From positions 1,860,001 to 1,924,000 of the forward strand of contig NZ_CP050307.1 in NCBI RefSeq assembly GCF_014189535.1: a stretch of DNA of 64,000 nucleotides, in the 5' to 3' direction. Below are positions 17,489-26,550 of the stretch, in pieces. Source of the stretch: Rhizobium lusitanum (GTDB lineage: Bacteria > Pseudomonadota > Alphaproteobacteria > Rhizobiales > Rhizobiaceae). Position 1 is the first letter of the stretch. Each line of letters starts with the position of its first letter. A program made the position numbers and the translations under genes. Below the pieces are notes generated by a model, which searched no databases, was not told where the DNA came from, and worked only from the letters and a program-made list of their open reading frames with translations.

Positions 17489-18496
17489 CTAAATCCTTCG
17501 GCAGGAATTACCGGGGACGAATTTCGGGGTCAGCACAAAATCCTGCGGCGGCTCGACGGCGCCTTGCGGGTTGGTGATCCTATGCATGAGGCGCCGGGCA
17601 ATGATGCCGCCGAGCGCCAGCGTGTCCTGAACCACCATGGTAATGCGCGGGGTGATGACCGAACTCCATTGCACATTATCGATCATGGCAAGCGAGATGT
17701 CTTCGGGACAACGAAAGCCCAGTTCCTGCATGGCTTGCAGCGCGGAGAGTGCCACCGCGTTGTTGGCCCCGAGGATCGCGGTGGGGCGCTCAGGCTGGAT
17801 AAGCAGCCGCATCGCCGCCTCGTAGCCGGCGGTACGGGTGAACTGTCCATCGACGACGAAATTCGGGTTCACCTCGACACCGGCATTCGCCATGGTGTCC
17901 ACGAAACCGCGATAACGTTCGGTCGCCGTGTGCATATGGCTTGGGCCGGTAATGAAGGCGATGCGCCGGTGGCCGAGTTGCAGAAGATGTTCAGTGAGCA
18001 TCGCTCCGGCGAGGTGGTTGTCGGAGCCAACAAAGTCACGCTCGATGCCGGCAACCTTCTGGTCAAAGCAGACGATCGGCACGTTCAATCCGCCGATGAA
18101 GTCGACATAGTCCTGATCATGCCCCGATGGCGCAAGCGCCAGGCCTGCCGTCTTGAGGCCGATTAGGTGTTCGACCATGGCCTTTTCACGCTCCGTCTTG
18201 CCCGAGCAATCGGTGACAAGCACGAAATGGCTGTGGTCGAGCGCATAATTCTCCAACTCGCGCCGGATGTCGCCGAAAAACGGGTTGCCGACATTGCCGA
18301 CGACGAAGCCGACCATGCGGCTGCGTCCGCGCGCCAGGCTCTGCGCAAGCGGATCTGCCACGAAACCAACCGCCGCCACCGCATGGCGGATTTTTTCAAG
18401 AGTCTTCGGGCTGACGCGAGCCGGATTGCTCAGGGCCAGTGAGACCGTCGACACCGATACGTCTGCGAGTTTGGCAACATCGCGAATTGTGGCCAT
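17489..18496 (-). CDS. LacI family transcriptional regulator
   Basis: The 335-residue repressor begins MATIRDVAKLADVSVSTVSLALSNPARVSPKTL, the LacI HTH with hinge region (VADPLAQSLARGRSRMVGFVVG). A periplasmic-binding-protein-like sugar sensor domain follows. The N-terminus lies at the divergent promoter region of the fucosidase/ABC operon, where TCGAACCGGTTCGA (18660-18673) and a half-like copy (18503-18515) fit a LacI operator with a central CG. It most likely represses the operon until a fucoside-type ligand is bound. Confidence 0.92.
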   Translation of the reverse strand: MATIRDVAKLADVSVSTVSLALSNPARVSPKTLEKIRHAVAAVGFVADPLAQSLARGRSRMVGFVVGNVGNPFFGDIRRELENYALDHSHFVLVTDCSGKTEREKAMVEHLIGLKTAGLALAPSGHDQDYVDFIGGLNVPIVCFDQKVAGIERDFVGSDNHLAGAMLTEHLLQLGHRRIAFITGPSHMHTATERYRGFVDTMANAGVEVNPNFVVDGQFTRTAGYEAAMRLLIQPERPTAILGANNAVALSALQAMQELGFRCPEDISLAMIDNVQWSSVITPRITMVVQDTLALGGIIARRLMHRITNPQGAVEPPQDFVLTPKFVPGNSCRRI

Positions 18497-18502
18497 CAGA
18501 TT

Positions 18503-18515
18503 TTCGAACCGTTTC
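18503..18515. promoter_or_regulatory. Imperfect copy of the LacI operator next to the repressor start
   Basis: TTCGAACCGTTTC, just upstream of the LacI ATG, shares TCGAACCG with the full palindrome 157 bases away. Two operators flanking a divergent promoter region suit autoregulation or looping. Confidence 0.5.
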
Positions 18516-18626
18516 TATCGCTTTCAGCCTACCCGACGAAGGCACATTCTCATGCAACCTTTCGTCACATATCTAACATCTACAGGAATTCAAGCAATAT
18601 GCCGAAAGACGATTTCAACAGCGCAC

Positions 18627-18673
18627 TTGACATCCGGCATGAGAGAATCAATGATTAAATCGAACCGGTTCGA
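18627..18673 (+). promoter_or_regulatory. Promoter -35 box and LacI palindromic operator for the fucosidase operon
   Basis: CTTGACA (18626-18632) is a good alpha-proteobacterial -35 box; the -10 is poorly defined near 18651-18658. The perfect 14-base palindrome TCGAACCGGTTCGA (18660-18673) sits at about the expected transcription start, a classic place for repression. A GGGAGGATAGC ribosome site follows, directly before the GTG start. Confidence 0.65.
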
Positions 18674-18700
18674 TAAAGCTCAAAATCTTGGGAGGATAGC

Positions 18701-20023
18701 GTGAGCAATATAGCGACGAGCAGTGGTGGCCTTGATACGGCCAACGGCAAGGCATGGTTTACGCAAGACAGATTCGGGATGTTTATCCATTTCGGGCTCT
18801 ATGCGCTCGGCGCGCGGCACGAATGGCTGAAGAACCGCGAGGAATTCACCACCGAGGCCTATCAGAAGTATTTCGACAATTTCGACCCGGACCTCTACGA
18901 CGCCCGCGAATGGGCGCGCCGTGCCCGCGCCGCCGGCATGAAATATGTCGTGCTGACCGCCAAACACCATGAGGGCTTTTGCCTGTGGGACAGCAAGGTC
19001 ACCGACTACAAGGTCACCAATACACCCTACGGCAAGGATCTGATCGGCCCTTATGTCGAAGCTTTGCGCGCCGAAGGGCTGAAGGTCGGGTTTTACTATT
19101 CGCTGCTCGATTGGCACCACCCGGATTTCCCGATCGATACGCATCACCCGCAGCGCAATCATCCCGATGCGGCCAAACTCAATGAAGGCCGCGACGTCAG
19201 CCGCTACGCCCAATATATGCGCGACCAGGTGACCGAGCTTTTGACCGATTTCGGCAAGATCGACGTGATCTGGTTCGATTTCAGCTATCCTCGCCGCGTG
19301 CACAAGGGGCTTCCCGGCAAGGGCCGCGCCGATTGGGAAAGCGATCGCCTGATCAAACTGGTGCGCGAGTTGCAGCCCGATATCATCGTTGGCGACCGCC
19401 TCGACCTGCCGCGCGACGCGGATCACATGCCCGATCTGGTAACACCGGAGCAATATACCCCGCGTGTTGCGCCGAGCGTCGCGGGGCTGCCGGTACGCTG
19501 GGAAGCCTGCCACACCTTCAGCGGCTCCTGGGGCTATTATCGCGACGAGACGACCTGGAAAGATGCCGGCCAGCTCATCAATATCCTGATCGATACGGTT
19601 TCACTCGGCGGTAATCTATTGATGAATGTCGGCCCGACCGGACGCGGCACATTCGACGCCCGCGCCATCACGGCGCTCGATACCTATGGAGACTGGATGC
19701 GGCTCAACGGACGCGCCATCTATGGCGCCGGACCGTCCGCATACAAGGCGCCGAACGGCTGCCGCTTTACCCAGAAAGGTAACCGGCTCTATCTGCATGT
19801 GCAGACCTGGCCGTTCCGGCACATCCACATCGAGGGACTGGGGCGCAAGGTGAAATATGCGCAGTTCCTGCATGACGCCAGCGAGTTGCACTGGCTGGAT
19901 CCAGATGCGGAGGTGGATAGCAACATCGGCGTTGCCGTCGGAGAAGGCATACTGACCCTCGAATTGCCGGTCATGAAGCCCGATGTGGTGGTTCCGGTGA
20001 TCGAGCTGATCCTGAAGGATTGA
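18701..20023 (+). CDS. GH29 alpha-L-fucosidase
   Basis: The 440-residue glycoside hydrolase starts at GTG and reads AWFTQDRFGMFIHFGLYALGARHEWLKN, then YVVLTAKHHEGFCLWDS, the conserved GH29 core. VIWFDFSYP carries the predicted nucleophile Asp. The C-terminal part (GNLLMNVGPTGRG) is also typical. No signal peptide is present, so it would act in the cytosol on imported fucosides such as plant-derived oligosaccharides. GGGAGGATAGC precedes the GTG. It is the first gene of an operon with a sugar ABC importer. Confidence 0.92.
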   Translation: MSNIATSSGGLDTANGKAWFTQDRFGMFIHFGLYALGARHEWLKNREEFTTEAYQKYFDNFDPDLYDAREWARRARAAGMKYVVLTAKHHEGFCLWDSKVTDYKVTNTPYGKDLIGPYVEALRAEGLKVGFYYSLLDWHHPDFPIDTHHPQRNHPDAAKLNEGRDVSRYAQYMRDQVTELLTDFGKIDVIWFDFSYPRRVHKGLPGKGRADWESDRLIKLVRELQPDIIVGDRLDLPRDADHMPDLVTPEQYTPRVAPSVAGLPVRWEACHTFSGSWGYYRDETTWKDAGQLINILIDTVSLGGNLLMNVGPTGRGTFDARAITALDTYGDWMRLNGRAIYGAGPSAYKAPNGCRFTQKGNRLYLHVQTWPFRHIHIEGLGRKVKYAQFLHDASELHWLDPDAEVDSNIGVAVGEGILTLELPVMKPDVVVPVIELILKD

Positions 20024-20045
20024 GCGCCCTCCCGTTGGTGCCGTC

Positions 20046-20831
20046 ATGAACCGCGAAGCCGAACTCATTGCCGCGATGACGCCGTTGATCGCCGATCTGG
20101 CCGAAGACGGCAATGGCGCCGTCGCGTTGGCCGGCTCGCGCGGCAAGGGGCGGTCCGACGCACAATCGGATTTCGACTTCCGGGTCTATGCCGATGCCTA
20201 TCGCGGGCCGGAGCTTAGGCAGACCAGCTCATGGCGGCGCTTCGAGGAGGCCATGCGCGACTGGCAGGCCAAAGGGACCCGCATGGACGGGATATGGATG
20301 CGGCGCTATGCCGGCGTGCAGCAAGATCTGGACACTTGGCTTGCCGGCATTGCAGTCCCGAAGAATTTCGAATGGACGATCTGGGGCTATCATCTGCCGA
20401 CGGACCTTTCCAGCCAGCAGATCATCGCCGATCCACGCGGTCTGCTGGCGGGATGGAAACGACAGCTGACGCAATATCCCGAGGCGCTCAGGGCCTCGGT
20501 TCTGGACCAGTACATGGACATTCTGCGCTATTGGGCCAAGGACTATCACTATGAAAGCAAGGTCGCCCGCCGTGACCTCGTCTTTCTGGTGGGACTGACA
20601 GGGAAATTGGCCAACGCCATTCTGCAGACCGTCTTTGCTTTCAACCGGGCCTATTATCCGGGAGATGGCTGGAACCTGCCCATGGCGGCCGAACTCGAGC
20701 GGCTGCCGCCCGATTTCCTGCCGCGGATGATCGCCATTCTGGAACCGGGAGACGACCCCGACGCCTGGCGACGCCAACGAGCGCAACTGATCAGAATGAT
20801 CACCGATCTAGAGGCGCTGATCGCGGCCTGA
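20046..20831 (+). CDS. Nucleotidyltransferase-fold protein (DUF4037-like)
   Basis: The 261-residue protein has an N-terminal minimal nucleotidyltransferase motif, ALAGSRGKGRSDAQSDFDFRVYAD (GSRGxG then SDxD, residues about 29-48). The rest is helical, with PRGLLAGWKRQLTQYPEALR and a C-terminal segment like DUF4037 or kanamycin-nucleotidyltransferase-like proteins. It lies 22 bases after the fucosidase and 86 before the SBP, inside the sugar operon. Why a nucleotidyltransferase is there is unclear: possibly sugar or nucleotide-sugar modification, possibly regulation. Confidence 0.75.
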   Translation: MNREAELIAAMTPLIADLAEDGNGAVALAGSRGKGRSDAQSDFDFRVYADAYRGPELRQTSSWRRFEEAMRDWQAKGTRMDGIWMRRYAGVQQDLDTWLAGIAVPKNFEWTIWGYHLPTDLSSQQIIADPRGLLAGWKRQLTQYPEALRASVLDQYMDILRYWAKDYHYESKVARRDLVFLVGLTGKLANAILQTVFAFNRAYYPGDGWNLPMAAELERLPPDFLPRMIAILEPGDDPDAWRRQRAQLIRMITDLEALIAA

Positions 20832-20917
20832 GAGAGCAGCAAGACCAAACCGGAGGAGAGAGCCGGGACACTGACGACTGTCATCGCAACCATAGTCCTT
20901 GAGGAGGAGGAACCATC

Positions 20918-22132
20918 ATGAAACATTCGTTGATCTTTGCAGCCGCCCTGACGGCAAGCTCCCTATTCGGCATCAGCGCTCAGGCGCTGGATGCGCCAGT
21001 CACCGTCACCTGGCAGATGTGGGGCGAACCCAACGACGCCCAGCTCTGGCAGCAGTTGGCCGATCTCGTTACCCAGCAATATCCCGATATCAAGGTCAAG
21101 CTGCAGCTTTCCGGCTGGACGGATTATTGGACCCGCCTGCCGGTTCTGGCGGCATCCGGCCAAGTCGCCGATATCGTGTCGATGCAATCCATGCGTATGC
21201 CGAACTTCTATTCGATCCTCGACCCGCTCGACGACTATGTGAAGAAAAGCGACGTGAAGGTCGCGGACTTCGAAACCTCGATCATGTCCGGGCTTTCCCA
21301 GGACGGCAAACTCTATGCGCTGCCCTATGATGTCGGCCCGTGGATGGTGTTCTACAATCGCGACAAATTCGCAGCCGCCGGATTGAAAGAGCCCGCCAAG
21401 GACTGGACGTTCGACGACTTCAAGACCACGGCCAAGGCGCTGACCAAGGACGGGACTTACGGCTACGGAACACAGGCCTTCGATTTCATCGCCGGCCCGG
21501 TCGCGCTCGGCGCGGAATACTTCAACGCCGACAACGAATTCGACCTGACCAATGCAGGCTTTGTCGACGCTTTCAGCAAATATGCTGACCTTACCGCCAA
21601 GGACAAGCTTTCCCCCGTCTTTGCCTCCGCATCAGACGCGTCGGCGGCAAGCGGTCGTTTCGCGTCGGGCAATGTGGCCATGTATATCGACGGTCCCTGG
21701 ACGCTGATCACGGCCCAAGCCAACGTCAACTTCAAGATCGGCATTGCGCCGCTCCCGCGTGGCAGCGGCCCCTCGCGCTTCATCACCGCCGGCTCGGGCT
21801 GGGGTATTTCGGCGGCAAGTCAACACAAGGATGCCGCCTTCAAGGCGTTGCAGGTGCTGACAGGCCCGAAGGCAGCAGAGATCCTGGGGGCGGCCGGACG
21901 GGCGTTGCCGGCGCGGCTTGCCCAACAGACCTACTGGTATGACGGGGCGGCCAAGAATGTCGCCGGTACCCGCGATACGCTGCAATATATGTTCGCCCAT
22001 ACGACGCCCTTCCGCATCAACGAGAAATGGAACCAGTTCGAGAATCTGGTGATGCAATATGTGCCGGTGGCGTTGACGGGGGATTCGACGCCTGAAGGCG
22101 TGCTTTCCGACATTCAGAGCCAGCTTCCGTAA
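20918..22132 (+). CDS. Sugar ABC transporter substrate-binding protein
   Basis: The 404-residue protein has a signal peptide MKHSLIFAAALTASSLFGI cleaved near AQALDA. The mature part VTVTWQMWGEPNDAQLWQQL, DYWTRLPVLAASGQVADIVSM and AMYIDGPWTLI fits family 1 (MalE/UgpB-like) carbohydrate-binding proteins. The ribosome site GAGGAGGAGG (20901-20910) is unusually strong. It is complementary over at least 8 bases to the anti-SD loops of the sRNA at 848-1012. The likely ligand is a fucose-containing oligosaccharide, inferred from the fucosidase. Confidence 0.9.
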   Translation: MKHSLIFAAALTASSLFGISAQALDAPVTVTWQMWGEPNDAQLWQQLADLVTQQYPDIKVKLQLSGWTDYWTRLPVLAASGQVADIVSMQSMRMPNFYSILDPLDDYVKKSDVKVADFETSIMSGLSQDGKLYALPYDVGPWMVFYNRDKFAAAGLKEPAKDWTFDDFKTTAKALTKDGTYGYGTQAFDFIAGPVALGAEYFNADNEFDLTNAGFVDAFSKYADLTAKDKLSPVFASASDASAASGRFASGNVAMYIDGPWTLITAQANVNFKIGIAPLPRGSGPSRFITAGSGWGISAASQHKDAAFKALQVLTGPKAAEILGAAGRALPARLAQQTYWYDGAAKNVAGTRDTLQYMFAHTTPFRINEKWNQFENLVMQYVPVALTGDSTPEGVLSDIQSQLP

Positions 22133-22207
22133 ACCTCGGCGCCTGGCCGGCCTGCGTCCGGGCGCATCGGCCAGGCCGCAACGCCGCTTGCCGGAAAGGA
22201 AAGGCAC

Positions 22208-23137
22208 ATGATGCTGGCCAAACACACCGACCTCAATGCGAGATCAAGGCCGCGTTCCAGAAGATGGTTCAGGGGAGAAGGGTGGACAGCGCTGTTCTTC
22301 CTGTTGCCAGGCCTGATCGGCATTTTCCTGTTTCTTGTGCTGCCAATCCTTGCTTCGATCGCGCTCAGCTTCACCAACTGGCAATTGCTCGGCACGCCGC
22401 GTTTCGTTGGTTTCTCCAATTATACGCGGCTGTTTACCACCGACCCGCAATTCTGGACGGTGATGCGCAATACCGTCTTCTTCACGATTGAATACCTGAT
22501 CCTCAATATCGCCCTATCGCTGGGATTGGCAGTCTGGATCTCCAGCCTGAAGATCGGGCAACGATGGTTCCGGGTGGTCTTCTTTCTCCCCACCTTCACG
22601 CCGCTGATTGCGGTTGCCATCGTCTGGATGCTGATTTTCAGCAGCGGCGGCCTTTTGGACAGTCTCATGGCGCAGCTTTCGCTGCCGTTCTCAGGTGTGC
22701 TCAACAACCGAACACTGGCCATGCAGGCGGTGATCATCACCTCGCTCTGGGCCGGCATCGGATACAACACGGTGCTGTTCAACGCAGCACTCGACATGGT
22801 GCCGGCAACCTATCTGGAGGCCGCGCGGATCGATGGCGCGACGGCCTGGGATCGGTTCTGGAAAATCCGGCTGCCACTGATCTCGCCAACCCTGTTCTTC
22901 GGCACGGTGATGACGGCGATCACCTCGTTGCAGGTCTTCGACCAGATCTACGTCATGACCAAGGGCGGACCCGGCTCATCGACCGCAACGCTCGGCTACG
23001 CCATCTACCAGCGTGGCTTCCAGAACTTCCAGATGGGCTACGCCTCAGCCATCGCCTGGGTGATGTTCGCGCTGATCATGGCGTTAACAGCCCTGCAATT
23101 CTGGCTCCAGCGCAAATGGGTGCACTATGACGCTTAA
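22208..23137 (+). CDS. Sugar ABC transporter permease (UgpA/MalF type)
   Basis: The 309-residue inner-membrane protein has about six helices, beginning LFFLLPGLIGIFLFLVLPILASIALSFTNW. The EAA motif is present as YLEAARIDGATAWDRFWKIRLPLISPT. ATGATG at 22208 follows GGAAAGGAAAGGCAC. It overlaps the next permease gene by 11 bases, so the two are coupled. Confidence 0.9.
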   Translation: MMLAKHTDLNARSRPRSRRWFRGEGWTALFFLLPGLIGIFLFLVLPILASIALSFTNWQLLGTPRFVGFSNYTRLFTTDPQFWTVMRNTVFFTIEYLILNIALSLGLAVWISSLKIGQRWFRVVFFLPTFTPLIAVAIVWMLIFSSGGLLDSLMAQLSLPFSGVLNNRTLAMQAVIITSLWAGIGYNTVLFNAALDMVPATYLEAARIDGATAWDRFWKIRLPLISPTLFFGTVMTAITSLQVFDQIYVMTKGGPGSSTATLGYAIYQRGFQNFQMGYASAIAWVMFALIMALTALQFWLQRKWVHYDA

Positions 23138-23981
23138 GTCCAAGGCCAGGGCGCGCCGAAAGCTGGCGCTCGACATCCTCAATCACGCCGCGCTGCTTCT
23201 CGTCGCGCTTGCCTTCTTGTTTCCTTTCTTCTGGATGATCTCGAATGCGGTGCGCTCCAATGCCGAGGTGATGGCAATACCGGTGCGTCTTCTGCCTGAG
23301 GTCTTCGAATGGGGTAATTTCGCAGCCGCCTGGACCAGATTGCCGTTCGGCCGTTTTTTCCTCAACAGCGCCATCATCGCCATCTGCGTCACGGCGATCA
23401 CCGTCGTGGTCTCCTGCCTTTCGGGCTATGCCTTCGCACGGCTGAAATTTAGGGGACGCGAGATGCTACTGCTCGGCTATATCGGCACGCTCATGGTGCC
23501 GCCGCTGATGCTCATCATCCCGCTGTTTCTGATCGTCAACAGGCTCGGCCTTGTGAACACCTTTCCGGGCGTGATCCTGCCGGTCGCCTTCGGTACTTTC
23601 GGCGCATTCCTGATGCGGCAGTTCTTTCTTTCCATTCCGATGGAACTGGAAGAGGCGGCAAGGATCGACGGCGCCTGGCGACTGCGAATCCTGGTCAGCA
23701 TCATCGTGCCGCTGTCGATGCCGGCCATCGGGCTTTTGTCGCTGTTCACCTTCATGGGGCAGTGGAGCAATTTCCTCTGGCCGCTGATCGTCATGACCGG
23801 AGCCGACAATGCCACCCTGCCGGTGGGGCTCACCCTGTTCCAGACGCAACAGGGGACGCAGTGGAACTATCTGATGGCGGGTGCCGCCCTTTCAATGCTT
23901 CCGGGGATCTTCCTCGCGATCATCCTCCAGAAGCTCATCTACAACAGCATCGCCCTCAATGCGGGCATGGGAGGGCGCTAG
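23127..23981 (+). CDS. Sugar ABC transporter permease (UgpE/MalG type)
   Basis: The 284-residue permease reads LLVALAFLFPFFWMISNAVRSNAEVM and has the EAA motif ELEEAARIDGAWRLRILVSIIVPLSMPA. It ends LQKLIYNSIALNAGMGGR, close to the usual MalG-family ending with G.GG(A)VKG. It pairs with the preceding permease to form the heterodimeric channel. Confidence 0.9.
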   Translation: MTLKSKARARRKLALDILNHAALLLVALAFLFPFFWMISNAVRSNAEVMAIPVRLLPEVFEWGNFAAAWTRLPFGRFFLNSAIIAICVTAITVVVSCLSGYAFARLKFRGREMLLLGYIGTLMVPPLMLIIPLFLIVNRLGLVNTFPGVILPVAFGTFGAFLMRQFFLSIPMELEEAARIDGAWRLRILVSIIVPLSMPAIGLLSLFTFMGQWSNFLWPLIVMTGADNATLPVGLTLFQTQQGTQWNYLMAGAALSMLPGIFLAIILQKLIYNSIALNAGMGGR

Positions 23982-24011
23982 TCGCCTTTCGACAATATTG
24001 GGAGTGAAGAC

Positions 24012-25079
24012 ATGGCGAAACTGACGATCCGCAACGCCGTCAAACGCTACGGTGCGCTAGAGGTGCTGCATGGCGTCTCCGTCGCGGCAGAGGACGGAGA
24101 ATTCGTCGTGCTTGTGGGACCTTCGGGCTGCGGCAAATCCACCTTATTACGGATGATTGCCGGGCTTGAAAGCATCAGCGATGGCGAGATCGAAATCGGC
24201 GACCGCGTCGTCAACGACCTCGAACCCAATGAGCGCGACATCGCCATGGTGTTCCAATCCTATGCGCTCTATCCGCATATGACCGTTCGCGACAACATGG
24301 CGTTTTCGCTCAAGCTTGCACGCCGCAGCCGGCAGGAGATCGAACAAAAGGTCAACGACGCCGCCGGCATTCTTGATATCACCGCGCTCCTCGAGCGCTA
24401 TCCACGGCAACTGTCCGGCGGACAGCGCCAGCGCGTGGCCATGGGACGGGCCATCGTCCGCGACCCCGCAGTGTTCCTGTTCGACGAACCGCTCTCCAAT
24501 CTCGACGCCAAATTACGCGTGCAGATGCGCACGGAAATCAAGACGCTGCATCAACGCCTCGGCACCACCATGGTCTATGTGACCCATGACCAAATGGAGG
24601 CGATGACCATGGCCGACCGCATCGTGGTCATGCGCGGCGGCCATATCGAACAGGTCGGCTCGCCGCTCGACATTTACGATAAGCCCGCTAACAATTTCGT
24701 CGCCGGATTTATCGGATCGCCGTCGATGAATTTCATTGACGGCCTTGTCGTTGAACGAGACGGAAAAGTTGCGTTGGCAATGGCGGAGGGTGTGCACTGG
24801 CCTCTGCCGGACAATGCACGCGCCTATGTCGGACAATCCGTTCAATTGGGCATCCGGCCCGAACATATTGCAGTCGACACGGACGGAGTGCAGGCAAAGG
24901 TCACCATCATCGAGCCGACGGGCTCTGACACGCACCTGCAATTGCTGGCCGGCTCCCAATCAATCATCGCGTCCGTCAGGGACCGCCCCTCTGTGGCGGT
25001 CGGCCAGTTCGTCCCGCTCAGGATCGATGAGCGGAAGGCGCATCTGTTCGATCCCGCGAGCGGCAAGCGGCTGCACTGA
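24012..25079 (+). CDS. Sugar ABC transporter ATP-binding protein (UgpC/MsmK type)
   Basis: The 355-residue ATPase has Walker [11 protein letters not shown]-loop [15 protein letters not shown], signature [13 protein letters not shown], Walker [17 protein letters not shown] and H-loop [17 protein letters not shown]-terminal TOBE/OB regulatory domain of the MalK type follows (about 235-355). It completes the importer. A GC-rich hairpin follows the stop by 21 bases. Confidence 0.92.
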   Translation: MAKLTIRNAVKRYGALEVLHGVSVAAEDGEFVVLVGPSGCGKSTLLRMIAGLESISDGEIEIGDRVVNDLEPNERDIAMVFQSYALYPHMTVRDNMAFSLKLARRSRQEIEQKVNDAAGILDITALLERYPRQLSGGQRQRVAMGRAIVRDPAVFLFDEPLSNLDAKLRVQMRTEIKTLHQRLGTTMVYVTHDQMEAMTMADRIVVMRGGHIEQVGSPLDIYDKPANNFVAGFIGSPSMNFIDGLVVERDGKVALAMAEGVHWPLPDNARAYVGQSVQLGIRPEHIAVDTDGVQAKVTIIEPTGSDTHLQLLAGSQSIIASVRDRPSVAVGQFVPLRIDERKAHLFDPASGKRLH

Positions 25080-25100
25080 ACGGGCGACCAGGAACAATCA

Positions 25101-25131
25101 CAGCCCCGGGCCATATCTCGACCCGGGGCTG
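25101..25131 (+). terminator. GC-rich hairpin after the fucoside operon
   Basis: CAGCCCCGGG (25101-25110) pairs perfectly with CCCGGGGCTG (25122-25131) around an 11-base loop. The bases after it (ATAAGTTTA) are only weakly T-rich, so it is a terminator candidate rather than a textbook one. It separates the plus-strand operon from the convergent MFS gene. Confidence 0.65.
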
Positions 25132-25213
25132 ATAAGTTTACAGTGCCTTTTGGAACCCGTTCCATCTGCTGGCAGCGCATGGAAGACTTTTCCAAATTGC
25201 GGTCACCGCGCTT

Positions 25214-26485
25214 TTATCGAGATGCCAGAGTCAAGGCACCTTCGGGCGCTTGAGGCTGCCTGATGGAAAAGACGAGGATGGCGGACAGCAACATGAACGC
25301 TCCGACAATGAACATCGGCAACTGATAGAAGCCAGTCATATCCTTGACCGCACCAGTGATATATGGCGCGGCAAAGCCGGCGAGATTCCCGATCGTATTG
25401 ATCAGCGCTATGCCCGCGGCCGCCCCGGCACCGGTCAGGAACTTGCTCGGCAGCGCCCAGAAGTTCGGCAGAGCGGAGAAGATCGCGCAGGCCGTTATGG
25501 CGATCACGGCGATCGTTGCTTCCGGCGAAGACATGTATAGCGCCAGCGGTATACTGGCTGCACCGACCAAGGCGGGAATACCGACGTGCCAGGTGCGCAC
25601 CCCACGCTTCGAAGCGTCGTTGCTCCAGAAGTACAAGGCTACCGCGGCCGGCAGGTAGGGAATGGCGGTAATCAGCCCCTTGTCGAACACGTCGAACTTC
25701 GTGCCGAATTTCGCTTCGAAGCCGGCGATGATCGTGGGCAGGAAAAAGGCGAGTGCATAAAGACCATAGATCATTCCGAAATAAACCAGGGCAAGCAACC
25801 AGACTCGGCCGTTCGTCAGCGCCTTGCCGACCATGTTCCCGTGCGACTTGCTGATTGCTTTTTCCTCATTGGAAAGCTCGCCGAGCAGCCAGTCCTTCTC
25901 CGCCTTGGTCAACCACTTCGCGTCCTTTGGCGTATCCGGCAGGTAAAACCAGGTGATAATGCCGACGATGACGGCAGGAACGGCAACACCGAAGAACATG
26001 ATGCGCCAGCCTTCCAGCCCGAACGCGCCGTGTGCCTGAATAAGCAGGGATGCGACGGGAGCCCCGATAACGGTCGTCAGCGGCTGGGCGAGGTAGAACA
26101 GCGCCAGGATCTTTGCACGATGGCGGGAAGGAACCCAGCCACTCAGAAAGAGGATAGCACCGGGAAAGAAGCCCGCTTCGGCGACACCGAGAAAGAAACG
26201 CAGCGTGTAGAGTTCCGTTGCGCTGCTGACCCAGGTGAACAGCAGCGAGACGATACCCCATGTCACCATGATACGGGCCAACCAACGCCGCGCGCCGTAT
26301 TTATGGAGTGCCAGATTGCTTGGAATTTCGAGAACGATGTAACCTAAGAAAAATATCCCGGCTGCAAAGCCGAATTGAGCGGCGGTCAGGCCGAGATCGG
26401 TCGTCATGCCATTGGGGCCGGCAAACGAGATGGCCGTCCGATCCAGGAAATTGATGAAGAACATGAGCCCGATGAAAGGCGCCAA
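25214..26485 (-). CDS. MFS transporter (ACS/phthalate permease type), N-terminal frame broken
   Basis: The 423-residue open frame has twelve-helix MFS features, including APFIGLMFFINFLDRTAISFAGP, GYIVLEIPSNLALHKYGARRWLARIMVTWG and FYLPDTPKDAKWL. These mark the anion:cation symporter family, which imports organic acids such as tartrate, phthalate and sugar acids. The frame starts only at a TTG without a ribosome site, immediately after a stop. A well-formed start ATG at about 26550, with GGGAGG upstream, gives MSDVQTGIASAEQSALKK. It joins this frame (as KISWRLAPF) only if one A is added to a run of six A's (minus strand, near 26497-26502). So the gene is probably frameshifted at codon 18, by a real mutation or a base-calling error. 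Confidence 0.8.
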   Translation of the reverse strand: MAPFIGLMFFINFLDRTAISFAGPNGMTTDLGLTAAQFGFAAGIFFLGYIVLEIPSNLALHKYGARRWLARIMVTWGIVSLLFTWVSSATELYTLRFFLGVAEAGFFPGAILFLSGWVPSRHRAKILALFYLAQPLTTVIGAPVASLLIQAHGAFGLEGWRIMFFGVAVPAVIVGIITWFYLPDTPKDAKWLTKAEKDWLLGELSNEEKAISKSHGNMVGKALTNGRVWLLALVYFGMIYGLYALAFFLPTIIAGFEAKFGTKFDVFDKGLITAIPYLPAAVALYFWSNDASKRGVRTWHVGIPALVGAASIPLALYMSSPEATIAVIAITACAIFSALPNFWALPSKFLTGAGAAAGIALINTIGNLAGFAAPYITGAVKDMTGFYQLPMFIVGAFMLLSAILVFSIRQPQAPEGALTLASR

Positions 26486-26550
26486 TCGCCACGAAATTTT
26501 TTAAGTGCCGATTGCTCCGCAGAAGCAATGCCAGTTTGCACGTCACTCAT

